A stretch of 64,000 nucleotides of DNA from Streptococcus mitis. GTDB taxonomy: Bacteria > Bacillota > Bacilli > Lactobacillales > Streptococcaceae. The stretch covers positions 62,001-126,000 of the forward strand of contig NZ_CAMHZD010000002.1 of assembly GCF_946190065.1 (NCBI RefSeq), given 5' to 3'. Positions 1 to 8,706 of the stretch are shown in pieces. A program made the position numbers and the translations under genes. Under the pieces are notes generated by a model that was not told where the DNA came from, ran no database searches, and saw nothing but the letters and a program-made list of their open reading frames with translations. Numbering within the stretch: position 1 is the stretch's first letter; each line of letters opens with the position of its first letter.

Positions 1-239
1 GCATAACCTGTTGGATTGCTTTCAGCTGGAACAGTCTTAAGGGGAGTTTCACGAGGAATATTTCCTAGGCCGATTTTAGCCATGTTTGGCACATTCAAAC
101 CAACTGTTTTTGAAATGTGTCCCAATGTGTCAGAAGCCCCATCTGGAACCCCTGCATTGACAAAGTTATTAGCATCTGGTGCAGCACCAATTCCCACAGA
201 ATCTAGTACCACCAAGTGAATACGATTAAATTTTGACAT
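1..239 (-). CDS. deoB: Phosphopentomutase, N-terminal part (cut by window edge)
   Basis: Only the first 79 codons are present; the gene runs off the left edge. The start is [20 protein letters not shown], typical of DeoB, whose Asp in LDSVGIG is a metal ligand of the alkaline-phosphatase-like fold. DeoB interconverts ribose-1-phosphate and ribose-5-phosphate (and the deoxy forms) in nucleoside salvage. It starts 24 nt after the rpiA stop and is preceded by a good ribosome site (AAGGAG), so rpiA and deoB form one transcript that links salvage to the pentose phosphate pathway. Identification is firm although only about a fifth of the protein is visible. Confidence 0.95.
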   Translation of the reverse strand, partial: MSKFNRIHLVVLDSVGIGAAPDANNFVNAGVPDGASDTLGHISKTVGLNVPNMAKIGLGNIPRETPLKTVPAESNPTGY

Positions 240-262
240 AGTGTATCTCCTTATTATGTTGA

Positions 263-946
263 TTAGTTTGCTTTTGTTGAAGTTAAAATCTGAACCCCAT
301 CTCGTCCAGCAACGATGACCTTATCCACCATTTGGTTGAATAAACCGTGTTCTACGACACCAACGATATGGTCCAATTCTTGCCCGAAGGCAATTGGATC
401 TTCAATGACATCCAAGGCAAGGTCAATGATAAAATTCTGCATATCTGTCACAAAACGTTGACCGTCTTTTTCACGGAAACTTGGTTTATAGCCAGCTCGC
501 TCAAAACGACGAAATACTTGTTCTGCGCCATACTGAACTACTTCTACTGGCAATTTAAAAGCACCTAGTTTCTCGACCAGCTTGCTTTCATCCACTACCC
601 AAATGTAGTCTTTTGAGGGCGTTGCAACAACCTTCTCCATCAGAAGGGCACCACCACCACCTTTGATTCCATTAAACTGACTATCCACTTCATCCGCCCC
701 GTCGACTGTCACATCGACAAAGTCTACTTGGTCAATAGACTTGAGTGGGATATTAAGCCCTTCAGCCTGTTTACTAGTCACACTAGAAGTCGTTACAGCT
801 GTAATCTGCAACCCTTCTTCCTTGATACGACGACCAATTTCTTCGACAAAATAATAGGCAGTAGAACCCGTTCCCAGTCCGACAATCATGCCATCATTGA
901 CAAATTCAGCAGCCTTGATACCTGCCATTTTCTTCAGATTTTCCAC
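263..946 (-). CDS. rpiA: Ribose-5-phosphate isomerase A
   Basis: Full-length 227-aa RpiA, interconverting ribose-5-phosphate and ribulose-5-phosphate. Visible signatures are [11 protein letters not shown] near residue 23 (phosphate binding), the DGADEVD motif around residues 82-88 and the [10 protein letters not shown] segment just after it. The start is GTG, chosen because GGAGGTG sits 5-8 nt upstream; an internal ATG at codon 7 lacks such a site. It is first in the rpiA-deoB operon. An extended -10 promoter lies at 976-981, with an inverted repeat beside it (see separate entries). Confidence 0.97.
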   Translation of the reverse strand: MENLKKMAGIKAAEFVNDGMIVGLGTGSTAYYFVEEIGRRIKEEGLQITAVTTSSVTSKQAEGLNIPLKSIDQVDFVDVTVDGADEVDSQFNGIKGGGGALLMEKVVATPSKDYIWVVDESKLVEKLGAFKLPVEVVQYGAEQVFRRFERAGYKPSFREKDGQRFVTDMQNFIIDLALDVIEDPIAFGQELDHIVGVVEHGLFNQMVDKVIVAGRDGVQILTSTKAN

Positions 947-975
947 TCAAACACCTCCATTAAAGAGCTATTTCT

Positions 976-984
976 ATTATACCA
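976..984 (-). promoter_or_regulatory. Extended -10 promoter of rpiA-deoB
   Basis: On the minus strand the sequence reads TGGTATAAT, a TG-n-TATAAT extended -10, about 30 nt upstream of the rpiA start. No convincing -35 is visible at the usual distance. Confidence 0.6.
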
Positions 985-1011
985 TGTATCCGTTTTTATT
1001 TCATGGATACA
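985..1011. promoter_or_regulatory. Inverted repeat over the rpiA promoter spacer/-35 region
   Basis: Arms TGTATCC and GGATACA (7 bp, perfect) are separated by 13 nt. They lie directly upstream of the rpiA -10, where a repressor or activator could bind. There is no T-tract in the right place for a terminator. The binding factor is unknown; operator function is inference. Confidence 0.35.
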
Positions 1012-1121
1012 CTAGAAAAAACCGAACATTTTTATTTTTATGTCCACCTTGTTTTGGTAGTTAGAATCTTAGTTATGAGAACTTGTAGATAAAAACAGGT
1101 CCTAGCCAAAAGCAACAACAG

Positions 1122-1150
1122 TTGATTTTTTATCATAAAGATGATTAAAT
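1122..1150 (+). promoter_or_regulatory. Possible promoter of the 61-aa gene
   Basis: TTGATT (1122-1127), 17-nt spacer, TTAAAT (1145-1150), ending 27 nt before the ATG. The match is weak. No other promoter is obvious in the 230-nt gap between rpiA and this gene. Confidence 0.35.
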
Positions 1151-1177
1151 AGTTAAGTACAGAAAAGGAGAAATAGA

Positions 1178-1363
1178 ATGAACCCATTAGATTTGTTTAA
1201 CCAAGTAAAAGAATTAATCGAAACAAAAGATTTCGAAGCTGCAAAAACATTTGTTGCAGAAAATCAAGAACAGCTTGGAGAATACTTCTCCCAAGCTCAG
1301 CAGTTGATTTCTGGTTCAGAAGGTATAGATGGCCTCGTTGGAAAGATTAAAGGATTTTTCTAA
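1178..1363 (+). CDS. Conserved small protein of unknown function (61 aa)
   Basis: A 61-codon gene with an excellent ribosome site (AAAAGGAG, 8-9 nt before ATG), its own possible promoter and a strong terminator right behind it (1371-1401), so it is very probably expressed as a single-gene unit. The protein is acidic to neutral and probably all helical, with no signal peptide, membrane segment or Cys. The first 40 residues alternate charged and hydrophobic positions (LFNQVKELIETKDFEAAKTF), and a Gly-rich segment (SGSEGIDGLVGKIKGFF) ends it, suggesting a small amphipathic protein. I do not recognise a family with a known function. Confidence 0.8.
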   Translation: MNPLDLFNQVKELIETKDFEAAKTFVAENQEQLGEYFSQAQQLISGSEGIDGLVGKIKGFF

Positions 1364-1370
1364 AAGATAT

Positions 1371-1401
1371 AAAGGCGCCTGAAACGATCAGGTGCCTTTT
1401 T
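1371..1401. terminator. Bidirectional intrinsic terminator
   Basis: A 12-bp stem (AAAGGCGCCTGA / TCAGGTGCCTTT, one G-T pair) with a 5-nt loop, flanked by A and T runs. It ends the 61-aa gene on the plus strand and overlaps the last codon of the convergent nnrD gene. Confidence 0.9.
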
Positions 1402-2239
1402 GAGATATTTTTTTCATTATTTTGGGAAGATGACTGCTGATTTCCGTCGGCAAGACCACATAATTTTCTTGAGATAGTTCTAGGGCTATGGCTGAATGAA
1501 GATGGGTCGCTACTATCACACGTTCATAGAGACTGGCCTGTCGGAATTGGCCTGCAAATCCTGCAATCATTCCAGCAAGAGTATCTCCCATTCCCCCAGT
1601 CGCCTGATAGGGACCGCCAACCTGTAACTGGTAATAATCAGATTGGCCAGCTTGCCAAATACGAGTAGCTGGACCTTTTTCTACCAAAATTGTTCCTTGA
1701 GGGAAAGAAGTCAGGGCACTAGCTGTTGCATCTTCGCTTTGATTTTCAATCGTAATACCAGACAGCTTTTCCCATTCTTTTTGGTGGGGAGTTAGGATAA
1801 GCTGATTAGATAGAAATGATAAACTTGTTCTAGCAAGAATGGTCAGGGCACCACCATCTACAATCAAAATCTGTTTTTGGCTTAAATTAACAAAGACTTG
1901 TTTGACTAGATCTTCTCCAAAAGCATCGTCTTGTAAACCAGGCCCCAGCAGGACAACTTCTGCCTTCTCCAATTGCTCTTTTAACAATTGCTGGTCTTGA
2001 AGAGAAAAGGCCATAGCCTCAGGTAAATGACTGTGCAAAGCTGGGATATTTTCCCTATCTGTTCCAACAGTCACCAATCCTGCACCGCTTTTTACAGCTG
2101 CTAAAGTAGCCATGATGATGGCACCACCATAAGGATAGGTACCACCTAGCAACAGCAAACGACCGTAGTTTCCTTTATGACTTGCACGAGAACGTTCAAT
2201 AATGACTTTTTCTAGTAAGGTTTGATCAATAACTTTCAT
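1388..2239 (-). CDS. nnrD: ADP/ATP-dependent (S)-NAD(P)H-hydrate dehydratase
   Basis: A 283-aa stand-alone CARKD/YjeF-C domain, ribokinase-like fold, that repairs hydrated NADH/NADPH at the expense of ADP or ATP. Evidence: RASHKGNYGRLLLLGG near residue 18, LLGPGL near residue 98, LTPHQKEWEKL near 150, and GGMGDTLAGMIAG near 215 with the anion-hole and catalytic Asp. It lacks the epimerase domain fused in some bacteria. It starts 14 nt after the stop of the unknown 273-aa gene, so the two are probably co-transcribed. Start chosen by GAGGAAAAAACG before ATG. Confidence 0.93.
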   Translation of the reverse strand: MKVIDQTLLEKVIIERSRASHKGNYGRLLLLGGTYPYGGAIIMATLAAVKSGAGLVTVGTDRENIPALHSHLPEAMAFSLQDQQLLKEQLEKAEVVLLGPGLQDDAFGEDLVKQVFVNLSQKQILIVDGGALTILARTSLSFLSNQLILTPHQKEWEKLSGITIENQSEDATASALTSFPQGTILVEKGPATRIWQAGQSDYYQLQVGGPYQATGGMGDTLAGMIAGFAGQFRQASLYERVIVATHLHSAIALELSQENYVVLPTEISSHLPKIMKKISQKGT

Positions 2240-2253
2240 CGTTTTTTCCTCAA

Positions 2254-3075
2254 CTATCCTTTATCTGATTGTTTTAAAACAACTTGATAGACTTTCTTAG
2301 TCCACTCTTCTAAGTCTTCTCCAGCATATTCAAGATAATGCACCCTATCTTGTATTTTAGTTGGAATAATATTTTCAAATTGGCTCTTATTATGAGTTGG
2401 AATAATGCAAATATATAACTCACTAAATAAATTCAACATGTCCTTAATTTTTGCAACATGGTAGCCATCAAAAATATAACCAGTAAGTTTAATCAAATCT
2501 GTATAGATAAAATGAAAACTCACTCCAGGAATAAACTTGTCTTGTAATTCTTTCTCTGAAGGAGCTCGACCTAATAAACGTTCCATCGCTAATCGATAAC
2601 CAGAACTTGTATTTGACCACCCTAACATGACATAGTCAAAATAATCTATCGGATCCGATGCAGCATTTCGACTATCCAAAACCAACTCCTCAGCATCTCG
2701 CCCAAAGGCTTTCACAGCAGACAAGAGCTGGCCTGTTTTAAATATAGAAATTGCTGCATCTATAGTCGTAGTATGACTACAGTAGTCTGAAGTCACTAAG
2801 CTCTTATATAGATCATAAGTCGAGGCTACTATTTTATCTGTAGGGGTAAATGGTGGCAGAAAGGAATGCTGAAAGATGTAATCTAAAACCTCTTTTTTTA
2901 AACAAGAATCAGCACACTCAATATTTGTTTGACGTTTATGAAGCTTTTCGTAAGCTATAAATTTAGCAATTTTTTCTAATTCCCATTCTTGAATATTTGG
3001 ATAATCAATCAGTGCTAAGTAGTATATTCCATCCCATTGTAAACTATATTCCCCATTATAAATTTTTAAAATCAT
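2254..3075 (-). CDS. Unknown 273-aa protein; weak resemblance to DarT-type ADP-ribosyltransferases
   Basis: Good ribosome site (GAGGTGATTAG before ATG) and a TATAAT about 11 nt after the folD terminator suggest its own transcription start, followed by nnrD 14 nt downstream. No signal peptide or membrane segment. I do not recognise the family with confidence. By eye the middle and C-terminal parts show spaced elements like those of DUF4433/DarT enzymes: SHTTTIDAAISIFKTGQLLS (about residues 99-118; compare THIxNLxSILxxGxL), FDYVMLGW (about 146-153; compare DYVPFYF), a hydrophobic VSFHFIYTDLIKL strand-helix, then IFDGYHV (compare FTDGHA). No DarG-like macrodomain gene is nearby. The ART idea is inference only; an unrelated fold is equally possible. 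Confidence 0.75.
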   Translation of the reverse strand: MILKIYNGEYSLQWDGIYYLALIDYPNIQEWELEKIAKFIAYEKLHKRQTNIECADSCLKKEVLDYIFQHSFLPPFTPTDKIVASTYDLYKSLVTSDYCSHTTTIDAAISIFKTGQLLSAVKAFGRDAEELVLDSRNAASDPIDYFDYVMLGWSNTSSGYRLAMERLLGRAPSEKELQDKFIPGVSFHFIYTDLIKLTGYIFDGYHVAKIKDMLNLFSELYICIIPTHNKSQFENIIPTKIQDRVHYLEYAGEDLEEWTKKVYQVVLKQSDKG

Positions 3076-3085
3076 CTAATCACCT

Positions 3086-3091
3086 CACTCC
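3086..3091 (-). promoter_or_regulatory. -10 element of the 273-aa gene / nnrD transcript
   Basis: TATAAT on the minus strand, 10 nt upstream of the ATG, lying just downstream of the folD terminator hairpin. The resulting leader would be very short but keeps the GAGGTG ribosome site. No clear -35. Confidence 0.5.
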
Positions 3092-3101
3092 ATTATACAA
3101 C

Positions 3102-3126
3102 AAAAAGGAGGCGCATACCTCCTTTT
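3102..3126 (-). terminator. Intrinsic terminator of folD
   Basis: A 9-bp perfect stem AAAAGGAGG / CCTCCTTTT with a 6-nt loop followed by a T-run on the minus strand, 87 nt after the folD stop. Confidence 0.85.
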
Positions 3127-3212
3127 ATAAACTTATTTCTAAAATTTAATATTCATTTCTGCCATTTTAGATATAGCTATAGAAAATACACTTTCCTCAG
3201 AAAATTTTTCTC

Positions 3213-4070
3213 TTATTTTCTATCCAATGTCCGGAGTGCTGCTTGATAAGTTTGCTCCATCAGCATGGTAATGGTCATAGGACCGACACCTCCAGGAACT
3301 GGCGTAATATGGCTAGCAAGTGGGGCAACTGCCTCATAATCAACATCCCCACAGAGCTTACCATCTTCATCGCGGTTCATCCCGACATCGATGACAACTG
3401 CACCTGGTTTTACAAAGTCAGCAGTCACAAACTTGGCACGACCGATTGCAACAACCAGAATATCTGCTTTAGCAGCCACCTTGGCAAGATTATGAGTACG
3501 TGAATGGGTCAAAGTCACTGTAGCATTCTTTGCCAAAAGAAGCTGGGCCATAGGTTTTCCAACAATATTGGAACGACCGATGACGACCGCATTTTTACCT
3601 TCCAAGTCAATCCCGTATTCATGGAACATTTCCATAATTCCTGCAGGTGTAGAAGGAATCATGACTGGATGACCAGACCAAAGACGCCCCATGTTTAGGG
3701 GATGGAAACCATCTACGTCCTTTTCAGGATCAATAGCTAATAAAACTGCCTCTTCGTCAATATGTTTTGGTAATGGTAACTGGACCAAAATTCCATGCCA
3801 AGCTGGATCTTGATTGTATTTGGCAATCAAGTCTAACAATTCCTCTTGAGTAATGGTATCTGGAACTCGCACAACTTCACTACGGAAACCAGCCGCAAGA
3901 GCAGAACGTTCCTTGTTACGAACATAGACTTGGCTTGCAGGATTATCTCCCACCAAAATCACTACCAAACCAGGTACTAGACCTGTTTCTTCCTTTAATT
4001 TTGCAGTCTTTTCAGCCAACAGCCCCTGCAATTTGGCCGCTAAAGCCTTCCCATCAATAATCTGTGTCAT
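3213..4070 (-). CDS. folD: Bifunctional methylenetetrahydrofolate dehydrogenase / methenyl-THF cyclohydrolase
   Basis: A 285-aa FolD. It oxidises 5,10-methylene-THF with NADP and hydrolyses the product to 10-formyl-THF, feeding purine synthesis and initiator tRNA formylation. Visible: the catalytic region [14 protein letters not shown] near residue 50 (Tyr and Lys of the YxxxK pair), the PLPKHI signature near 100, DVDGFHP near 120, the Rossmann segment [15 protein letters not shown] near 165 and the C-terminal [14 protein letters not shown]. The reading frame is open 26 codons further upstream, but MTQIIDGK is the family start and has AGAAGTGAT before it. Confidence 0.97.
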   Translation of the reverse strand: MTQIIDGKALAAKLQGLLAEKTAKLKEETGLVPGLVVILVGDNPASQVYVRNKERSALAAGFRSEVVRVPDTITQEELLDLIAKYNQDPAWHGILVQLPLPKHIDEEAVLLAIDPEKDVDGFHPLNMGRLWSGHPVMIPSTPAGIMEMFHEYGIDLEGKNAVVIGRSNIVGKPMAQLLLAKNATVTLTHSRTHNLAKVAAKADILVVAIGRAKFVTADFVKPGAVVIDVGMNRDEDGKLCGDVDYEAVAPLASHITPVPGGVGPMTITMLMEQTYQAALRTLDRK

Positions 4071-4100
4071 ATCACTTCTCTTTTCTTTCAAATATCTTCC

Positions 4101-4109
4101 ATTATACCA
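4101..4109 (-). promoter_or_regulatory. Extended -10 promoter of folD
   Basis: TGGTATAAT on the minus strand, 31 nt before the folD ATG. The -35 region is not recognisable, as is common for extended -10 promoters. Confidence 0.55.
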
Positions 4110-4170
4110 AAAACTGCTAGTCCCCTCTAACACTTCTTTCTTAGGCAACCCTATAGTTTCAAACTATAAG

Positions 4171-4192
4171 AAAAAGCTCGGTTCGAGCTTTT
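4171..4192 (-). terminator. Terminator-like hairpin between the GlnPQ-type operon and folD
   Basis: A 9-bp perfect stem AAAAGCTCG / CGAGCTTTT with a 3-nt loop and a short T-run, about 55 nt beyond the glnQ stop. Confidence 0.8.
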
Positions 4193-4247
4193 CATTAATC
4201 TATATTTTATATGTAAAGTTGGCTACAAATAGCTAAACAAAGCTAAC

Positions 4248-4982
4248 TTATAAAACCTTACTCAAGAAGTCTTTAGTCCGTTGTTCTTGAGTTTGTTCAA
4301 AAATCTGTTCAGGTGTTCCGTCTTCAACAACCACACCGTCTGCCATAAAGATGACACGGTCTGCCACCTCACGAGCAAATCCCATCTCATGTGTTACGAT
4401 AACCATGGTCATTCCTGACTTGGCTAGGTCTTGCATAACAGCCAACACTTCACCTACCATTTCAGGGTCCAGGGCTGAAGTTGGCTCGTCAAAGAGCAAA
4501 ACATCTGGTTCCATAGCTAAGCCACGCGCAATAGCAATCCGCTGTTGCTGGCCACCTGACAAACTCTGTGGATAAGCAGTTGCCTTATCTGGTAAGCCAA
4601 CTTTTTCCAAAAGCTCCTTAGCTCTCTTCTCTGCAACTTCCTTACTTTCACCTTTGGTCTTGATAGGAGACAAGGTAATATTTTCCATCACAGTCATATT
4701 AGGAAAGAGATTAAATTGTTGGAAAACCATGCCCATCTTCTCACGCATGGCAAACAGGTCATTCTTCTTGTCCGTAATATCAACTCCCTCAAAGATAACC
4801 TTCCCTTTTGTTGCTTCTTCCAACAAATTCATAGAACGAAGCAAGGTAGATTTTCCGCTTCCTGAAGGACCAATGATAACGACAACTTCTCCTCTTTTAA
4901 TCTCGAGGTTGATGCCCTTCAATACTTCATTCTTTCCAAAAGATTTATGTAAATTTTCAATTTTTATCAAGGTCTCTGTCAT
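4248..4982 (-). CDS. glnQ: Polar amino-acid ABC transporter, ATP-binding subunit
   Basis: A 244-aa ATPase of the PAAT family. Walker [10 protein letters not shown] near residue 38, Q-loop [13 protein letters not shown] near 88, ABC signature LSGGQQQR near 140, Walker [15 protein letters not shown] near 160, H-loop VTHEMGFA near 198. It energises the permease encoded immediately upstream; the two genes share the TAATG junction (1-nt overlap), so they are translationally coupled. No substrate-binding protein gene is in this operon, so the binding protein must be encoded elsewhere or the specificity is unknown. The symbol is by family and does not prove glutamine specificity. Confidence 0.9.
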   Translation of the reverse strand: MTETLIKIENLHKSFGKNEVLKGINLEIKRGEVVVIIGPSGSGKSTLLRSMNLLEEATKGKVIFEGVDITDKKNDLFAMREKMGMVFQQFNLFPNMTVMENITLSPIKTKGESKEVAEKRAKELLEKVGLPDKATAYPQSLSGGQQQRIAIARGLAMEPDVLLFDEPTSALDPEMVGEVLAVMQDLAKSGMTMVIVTHEMGFAREVADRVIFMADGVVVEDGTPEQIFEQTQEQRTKDFLSKVL

Positions 4983-5665
4983 TATTTTTTATCTCCTTGT
5001 TCCATTCGTTTTTCAAAAGCTTTCAAGGCTACTGTCAAAATAGAGGTCATAATCAAGTAGTAAAAGGCTGCAAATAAAAGTGGTGTTAAAGGTAGATAGG
5101 TTGTTGTAGAAACTGTTGTAGCTCCATTCCACAACTCCATAACACCGATAGCTGATAAGAGGGAACTATCCTTGATAATAGTGATAAATTCGTTCCCCAA
5201 TGCTGGCAAAATATTTTTGATAGCTTGTGGCAAAATCACATAGCGCATCGCATTTTTAGGACGAATCCCTAAAGAATAGGCCGCCTCTAACTGCCCCTTA
5301 GGAACCGCATTAATCCCAGCCCGAACAGTCTCAGAAACATAAGCACCACTGTTCATAGAAATAATCAAAATCCCTGGAATCAGACGAGAAAGGTCAACAC
5401 CTAAAATCCCAACCTGAATAGTCGGAGCATTGATATGCATAAGAGCAAAGGCAATCATAATCTGAACCATCATTGGCGTCCCGCGGAAAATCCAAACGTA
5501 CAAGTTGGCTAGCCAAACAAGCGGTTTAAACTTTGAACGTTGCCCAAAAGCCAAGACAACACCCAAAATAGTTCCCAAAAAGACAACACAGATAGAAATG
5601 AGAACCGTCACAACAGCCCCATAGTTAAAATAAGGTAAATACTTAGGTAAAAAAGAAAAATTCAT
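4982..5665 (-). CDS. glnP: Polar amino-acid ABC transporter, permease subunit
   Basis: A 227-aa inner-membrane permease, HisM/GlnP type, with about five hydrophobic segments and the EAA loop ([22 protein letters not shown], quoted in part) near residues 130-150 that docks on the ATPase. It lacks the fused substrate-binding domains found in some streptococcal GlnP proteins. I chose [11 protein letters not shown] as start; the frame is open 21 codons further upstream but that extension looks non-coding and neither start has a strong ribosome site (best is AGAAAGCAG). First gene of the two-gene operon. Confidence 0.85.
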   Translation of the reverse strand: MNFSFLPKYLPYFNYGAVVTVLISICVVFLGTILGVVLAFGQRSKFKPLVWLANLYVWIFRGTPMMVQIMIAFALMHINAPTIQVGILGVDLSRLIPGILIISMNSGAYVSETVRAGINAVPKGQLEAAYSLGIRPKNAMRYVILPQAIKNILPALGNEFITIIKDSSLLSAIGVMELWNGATTVSTTTYLPLTPLLFAAFYYLIMTSILTVALKAFEKRMEQGDKK

Positions 5666-5855
5666 AGTCACACTGCTTTCTAAAATAGAATACTGTATGA
5701 TTATAACATCAATTGAATTAAAATTCAAATCTTTTGTCTAATTTATTCAAAAAAACTTTAAGCTAGTAGAATTAGCGAGAAATCTTAGTTTTTTCTAGGC
5801 AAGTTGGCCTCCTTTATGGTAAAATAGTAACGATAAGAAATGAAGGAGAATCAAA

Positions 5856-6086
5856 ATGGAATCACATTTGGTTAGAATCATCAACCGCCTTGAAGCAATG
5901 GCAAAAGACGGCGGAAATTTAAAACGTAATTTTGAACGCGAAGGAGTTGTTGTTGCAGAAGTTGCATACAGTCACGACGAAGAAAACGGCTCAATCTTTA
6001 CCCTTCGTGATGTCGAAGCTCGCGAAACTTATACGTTTGATAGCATTGACTTGATTGCAATGGAGATTTACGAACTCCTTTACTAA
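5856..6086 (+). CDS. DUF1797 family protein (YkuJ-like)
   Basis: A 76-aa soluble protein, conserved in Firmicutes; the family (B. subtilis YkuJ) has a solved structure but no known function. It starts MESHLVRIINRLEAM and carries a compact alpha-beta pattern ending in IYELLY. It has a ribosome site (GAAGGAG, 7 nt), a probable extended -10 (TGGTAAAAT at 5816-5824) and its own terminator, so it is a single-gene unit between the amino-acid transporter and clpE. Confidence 0.85.
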   Translation: MESHLVRIINRLEAMAKDGGNLKRNFEREGVVVAEVAYSHDEENGSIFTLRDVEARETYTFDSIDLIAMEIYELLY

Positions 6087-6124
6087 TACAAAACAAGCTG
6101 GGATTACACCCTGCATGTCTAACC

Positions 6125-6158
6125 AAAATCCTTTTTGTCTCACAAATAGGATTTTTTT
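6125..6158 (+). terminator. Intrinsic terminator of the DUF1797 gene
   Basis: Stem AAAATCC / GGATTTT, extended after a single T-A step by TTTTGT / ACAAAT-like pairing, followed by seven T. Confidence 0.8.
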
Positions 6159-6218
6159 ATTCCCTAAAATCTCAAAAATTTTCATTGTAACAACTTCTCA
6201 AAGCTGCAATCTTTTTAC

Positions 6219-6246
6219 TTGCTTTACACCCCAATCCTGTTATAAT
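6219..6246 (+). promoter_or_regulatory. clpE promoter
   Basis: -35 TTGCTT (6219-6224), 16-nt spacer, extended -10 TGTTATAAT (TATAAT at 6241-6246). The CtsR box starts 13 nt downstream of the -10, so it covers the transcription start region. Confidence 0.75.
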
Positions 6247-6259
6247 GAGAGTATAGAAA

Positions 6260-6276
6260 TTTGACTATTTTTGACC
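6260..6276 (+). promoter_or_regulatory. CtsR operator of clpE
   Basis: TTTGACTATTTTTGACC, whose complement is GGTCAAA-AAT-AGTCAAA: two heptads in direct repeat with a 3-nt spacer, the known CtsR consensus (A/GGTCAAA-N3-A/GGTCAAA). Position just after the -10 fits repression that is relieved by heat shock. Confidence 0.9.
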
Positions 6277-6316
6277 ATTAAACAGGTCAGGCTAAAGAAA
6301 GAAATGAGGTAGATGT

Positions 6317-8575
6317 ATGCTTTGTCAAAACTGTAAAATCAACGACTCAACGATTCATCTTTATACCAATCTCAATGGAAAGCAAAAACAAATTGACCTC
6401 TGTCAAAACTGCTATAAGATTATCAAGACAGATCCTAACAATAGCCTCTTTAAAGGTATTACGGATCTGAACAATCGTGACTTTGATCCCTTTGGTGATT
6501 TCTTCAATGACCTAAACAATTTCAGGCCTTCTAACAATACTCCTCCGACTCCCCCAACCCAATCAGGTGGAGGTTACGGTGGAAATGGCGGTTATGGTTC
6601 CCAAAATCGTGGACCTGCTCAAACTCCTCCACCAAGCCAAGAAAAAGGCCTACTGGAAGAATTTGGTATCAACGTAACTGAAATTGCTCGTCGTGGAGAT
6701 ATTGACCCCGTTATTGGGCGCGACGATGAGATTATCCGTGTCATCGAAATTCTCAATCGTAGAACCAAGAATAATCCTGTTCTTATCGGTGAACCAGGTG
6801 TCGGAAAAACGGCCGTTGTCGAAGGTCTAGCTCAGAAAATCGTTGATGGCGACGTTCCACATAAACTACAAGGCAAACAGGTCATCCGTCTGGATGTGGT
6901 TAGCCTAGTTCAAGGAACGGGTATCCGTGGACAATTTGAAGAACGCATGCAAAAACTCATGGAAGAAATTCGCAAACGTGAGGACATCATCCTCTTTATC
7001 GATGAAATCCATGAAATTGTTGGTGCTGGTTCTGCTGGCGATGGCAATATGGATGCAGGAAATATCCTCAAGCCAGCCCTTGCTCGTGGGGAACTGCAAC
7101 TGGTCGGTGCTACTACCCTCAATGAATACCGTATCATTGAAAAAGATGCGGCCCTAGAGCGTCGTATGCAACCGGTTAAAGTCGATGAACCAACAGTGGA
7201 AGAAACAATCACTATCCTCAAAGGGATTCAAAAGAAATACGAAGACTACCACCACGTTCAGTACACCGATGCCGCAATTGAAGCAGCCGCAACTCTTTCA
7301 AATCGCTACATCCAAGATCGCTTCTTGCCTGACAAGGCCATTGACCTCTTAGATGAAGCGGGTTCTAAGATGAACTTGACCTTGAATTTTGTTGATCCTA
7401 AAGTGATCGATCAGCGCTTGATTGAGGCTGAAAATCTCAAATCTCAAGCTACACGAGAGGAAGATTTTGAGAAGGCTGCCTACTTCCGCGACCAGATTGC
7501 CAAGTATAAGGAAATGCAAAAGAAAAAGGTCACAGACCAGGATACTCCTATCATCAGTGAAAAAACCATTGAGCACATTATCGAGCAGAAAACCAACATT
7601 CCTGTTGGCGATTTGAAAGAGAAAGAACAATCTCAACTCATCCACCTAGCCGAAGATCTCAAGTCTCATGTTATTGGCCAAGATGATGCAGTCGATAAGA
7701 TTGCCAAGGCTATTCGCCGTAATCGTGTCGGTCTCGGTACGCCTAACCGTCCAATTGGAAGCTTCCTCTTTGTCGGACCAACTGGTGTCGGTAAGACAGA
7801 ACTTTCCAAACAACTAGCTATCGAACTCTTTGGTTCTGCTGACAGTATGATTCGCTTTGACATGAGTGAATATATGGAAAAACACAGTGTAGCTAAATTA
7901 GTTGGTGCCCCTCCAGGTTATGTTGGCTACGATGAGGCTGGGCAATTAACTGAAAAAGTCCGCCGTAATCCCTACTCACTTATCCTCTTGGATGAAGTGG
8001 AAAAAGCCCATCCAGATGTTATGCACATGTTTCTACAAGTCTTAGACGATGGTCATTTGACAGATGGGCAAGGACGTACCGTTAGCTTCAAGGATGCCAT
8101 CATTATCATGACCTCAAATGCAGGTACAGGTAAGGCAGAAGCCAGCGTTGGATTTGGTGCTGCTAGAGAAGGACGTACCAACTCTGTTCTCGGTGAACTC
8201 GGCAACTTCTTTAGTCCAGAGTTTATGAACCGTTTTGATGGTATTATCGAATTTAAGGCTCTCAGCAAGGTCAACCTCCTTCAGATTGTCGAGCTCATGT
8301 TAGCAGATGTTAACAAACGCCTCTCTAGCAATAACATTCATTTGGATGTAACTGACAAGGTCAAGGAAAAATTAGTTGACCTCGGTTATGATCCAAAAAT
8401 GGGGGCGCGCCCACTTCGTCGTACTATTCAAGACTATATCGAGGACTTAATCACTGACTACTACCTTGAAAATCCAAGCGAAAAAGACCTCAAGGCAGTT
8501 ATGACCAGCAAGGGCAACATTCAAATCAAATCTGCCAAAAAAGCTGAAGTAAAAACTTCTGAAAAAGAAAAATAA
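6317..8575 (+). CDS. clpE: ATP-dependent Clp protease ATPase subunit ClpE
   Basis: A 752-aa class I Clp ATPase that unfolds substrates for ClpP. The N-terminus carries the ClpE zinc finger: CQNC at residues 3-6 and CQNC at about 29-32. A Pro/Gly-rich linker follows (about 75-105). AAA module 1 has Walker A GEPGVGKT near 158 and [10 protein letters not shown] near 230; the M-domain region contains a UVR-like helix ([14 protein letters not shown]) near 380; module 2 has GPTGVGKT near 488, DEVEKAHPD near 560, and an Arg-finger region GARPLRR near 698. Heat- and CtsR-regulated, as the operator shows. Monocistronic, ended by a long terminator. Confidence 0.98.
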   Translation: MLCQNCKINDSTIHLYTNLNGKQKQIDLCQNCYKIIKTDPNNSLFKGITDLNNRDFDPFGDFFNDLNNFRPSNNTPPTPPTQSGGGYGGNGGYGSQNRGPAQTPPPSQEKGLLEEFGINVTEIARRGDIDPVIGRDDEIIRVIEILNRRTKNNPVLIGEPGVGKTAVVEGLAQKIVDGDVPHKLQGKQVIRLDVVSLVQGTGIRGQFEERMQKLMEEIRKREDIILFIDEIHEIVGAGSAGDGNMDAGNILKPALARGELQLVGATTLNEYRIIEKDAALERRMQPVKVDEPTVEETITILKGIQKKYEDYHHVQYTDAAIEAAATLSNRYIQDRFLPDKAIDLLDEAGSKMNLTLNFVDPKVIDQRLIEAENLKSQATREEDFEKAAYFRDQIAKYKEMQKKKVTDQDTPIISEKTIEHIIEQKTNIPVGDLKEKEQSQLIHLAEDLKSHVIGQDDAVDKIAKAIRRNRVGLGTPNRPIGSFLFVGPTGVGKTELSKQLAIELFGSADSMIRFDMSEYMEKHSVAKLVGAPPGYVGYDEAGQLTEKVRRNPYSLILLDEVEKAHPDVMHMFLQVLDDGHLTDGQGRTVSFKDAIIIMTSNAGTGKAEASVGFGAAREGRTNSVLGELGNFFSPEFMNRFDGIIEFKALSKVNLLQIVELMLADVNKRLSSNNIHLDVTDKVKEKLVDLGYDPKMGARPLRRTIQDYIEDLITDYYLENPSEKDLKAVMTSKGNIQIKSAKKAEVKTSEKEK

Positions 8576-8583
8576 ATTTCTAT

Positions 8584-8623
8584 AAAAAAGGAGTAGAAAA
8601 TGAAATGTTTCTGCTTCTTTTTT
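8584..8623 (+). terminator. Intrinsic terminator of clpE
   Basis: A 16-bp stem with two G-T pairs (AAAAAAGGAGTAGAAA with TTTCTGCTTCTTTTTT), 8-nt loop and a terminal T-run. Confidence 0.85.
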
Positions 8624-8643
8624 ACTAAAATAACTGTAATTTC

Positions 8644-8672
8644 TTGACAGCTCGTCCTTTGTCCATTATGAT
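8644..8672 (+). promoter_or_regulatory. Promoter of the Nudix gene
   Basis: TTGACA (8644-8649), 17-nt spacer, TATGAT (8667-8672), about 35 nt before the ATG. Confidence 0.7.
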
Positions 8673-8706
8673 AATAATAACGATACTAGATAATGAGGAA
8701 AATGCA

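Noticed and set aside
1388-2239. nnrD as a sugar kinase
   Set aside because: The ribokinase-like fold is shared, but HKGNYGR and GGMGDTLAG are NAD(P)HX dehydratase signatures.
8644-8706. Twenty-one extra N-terminal codons on the first Nudix gene
   Set aside because: This stretch contains the TTGACA/TATGAT promoter, and the ribosome site belongs to the ATG at 8707.
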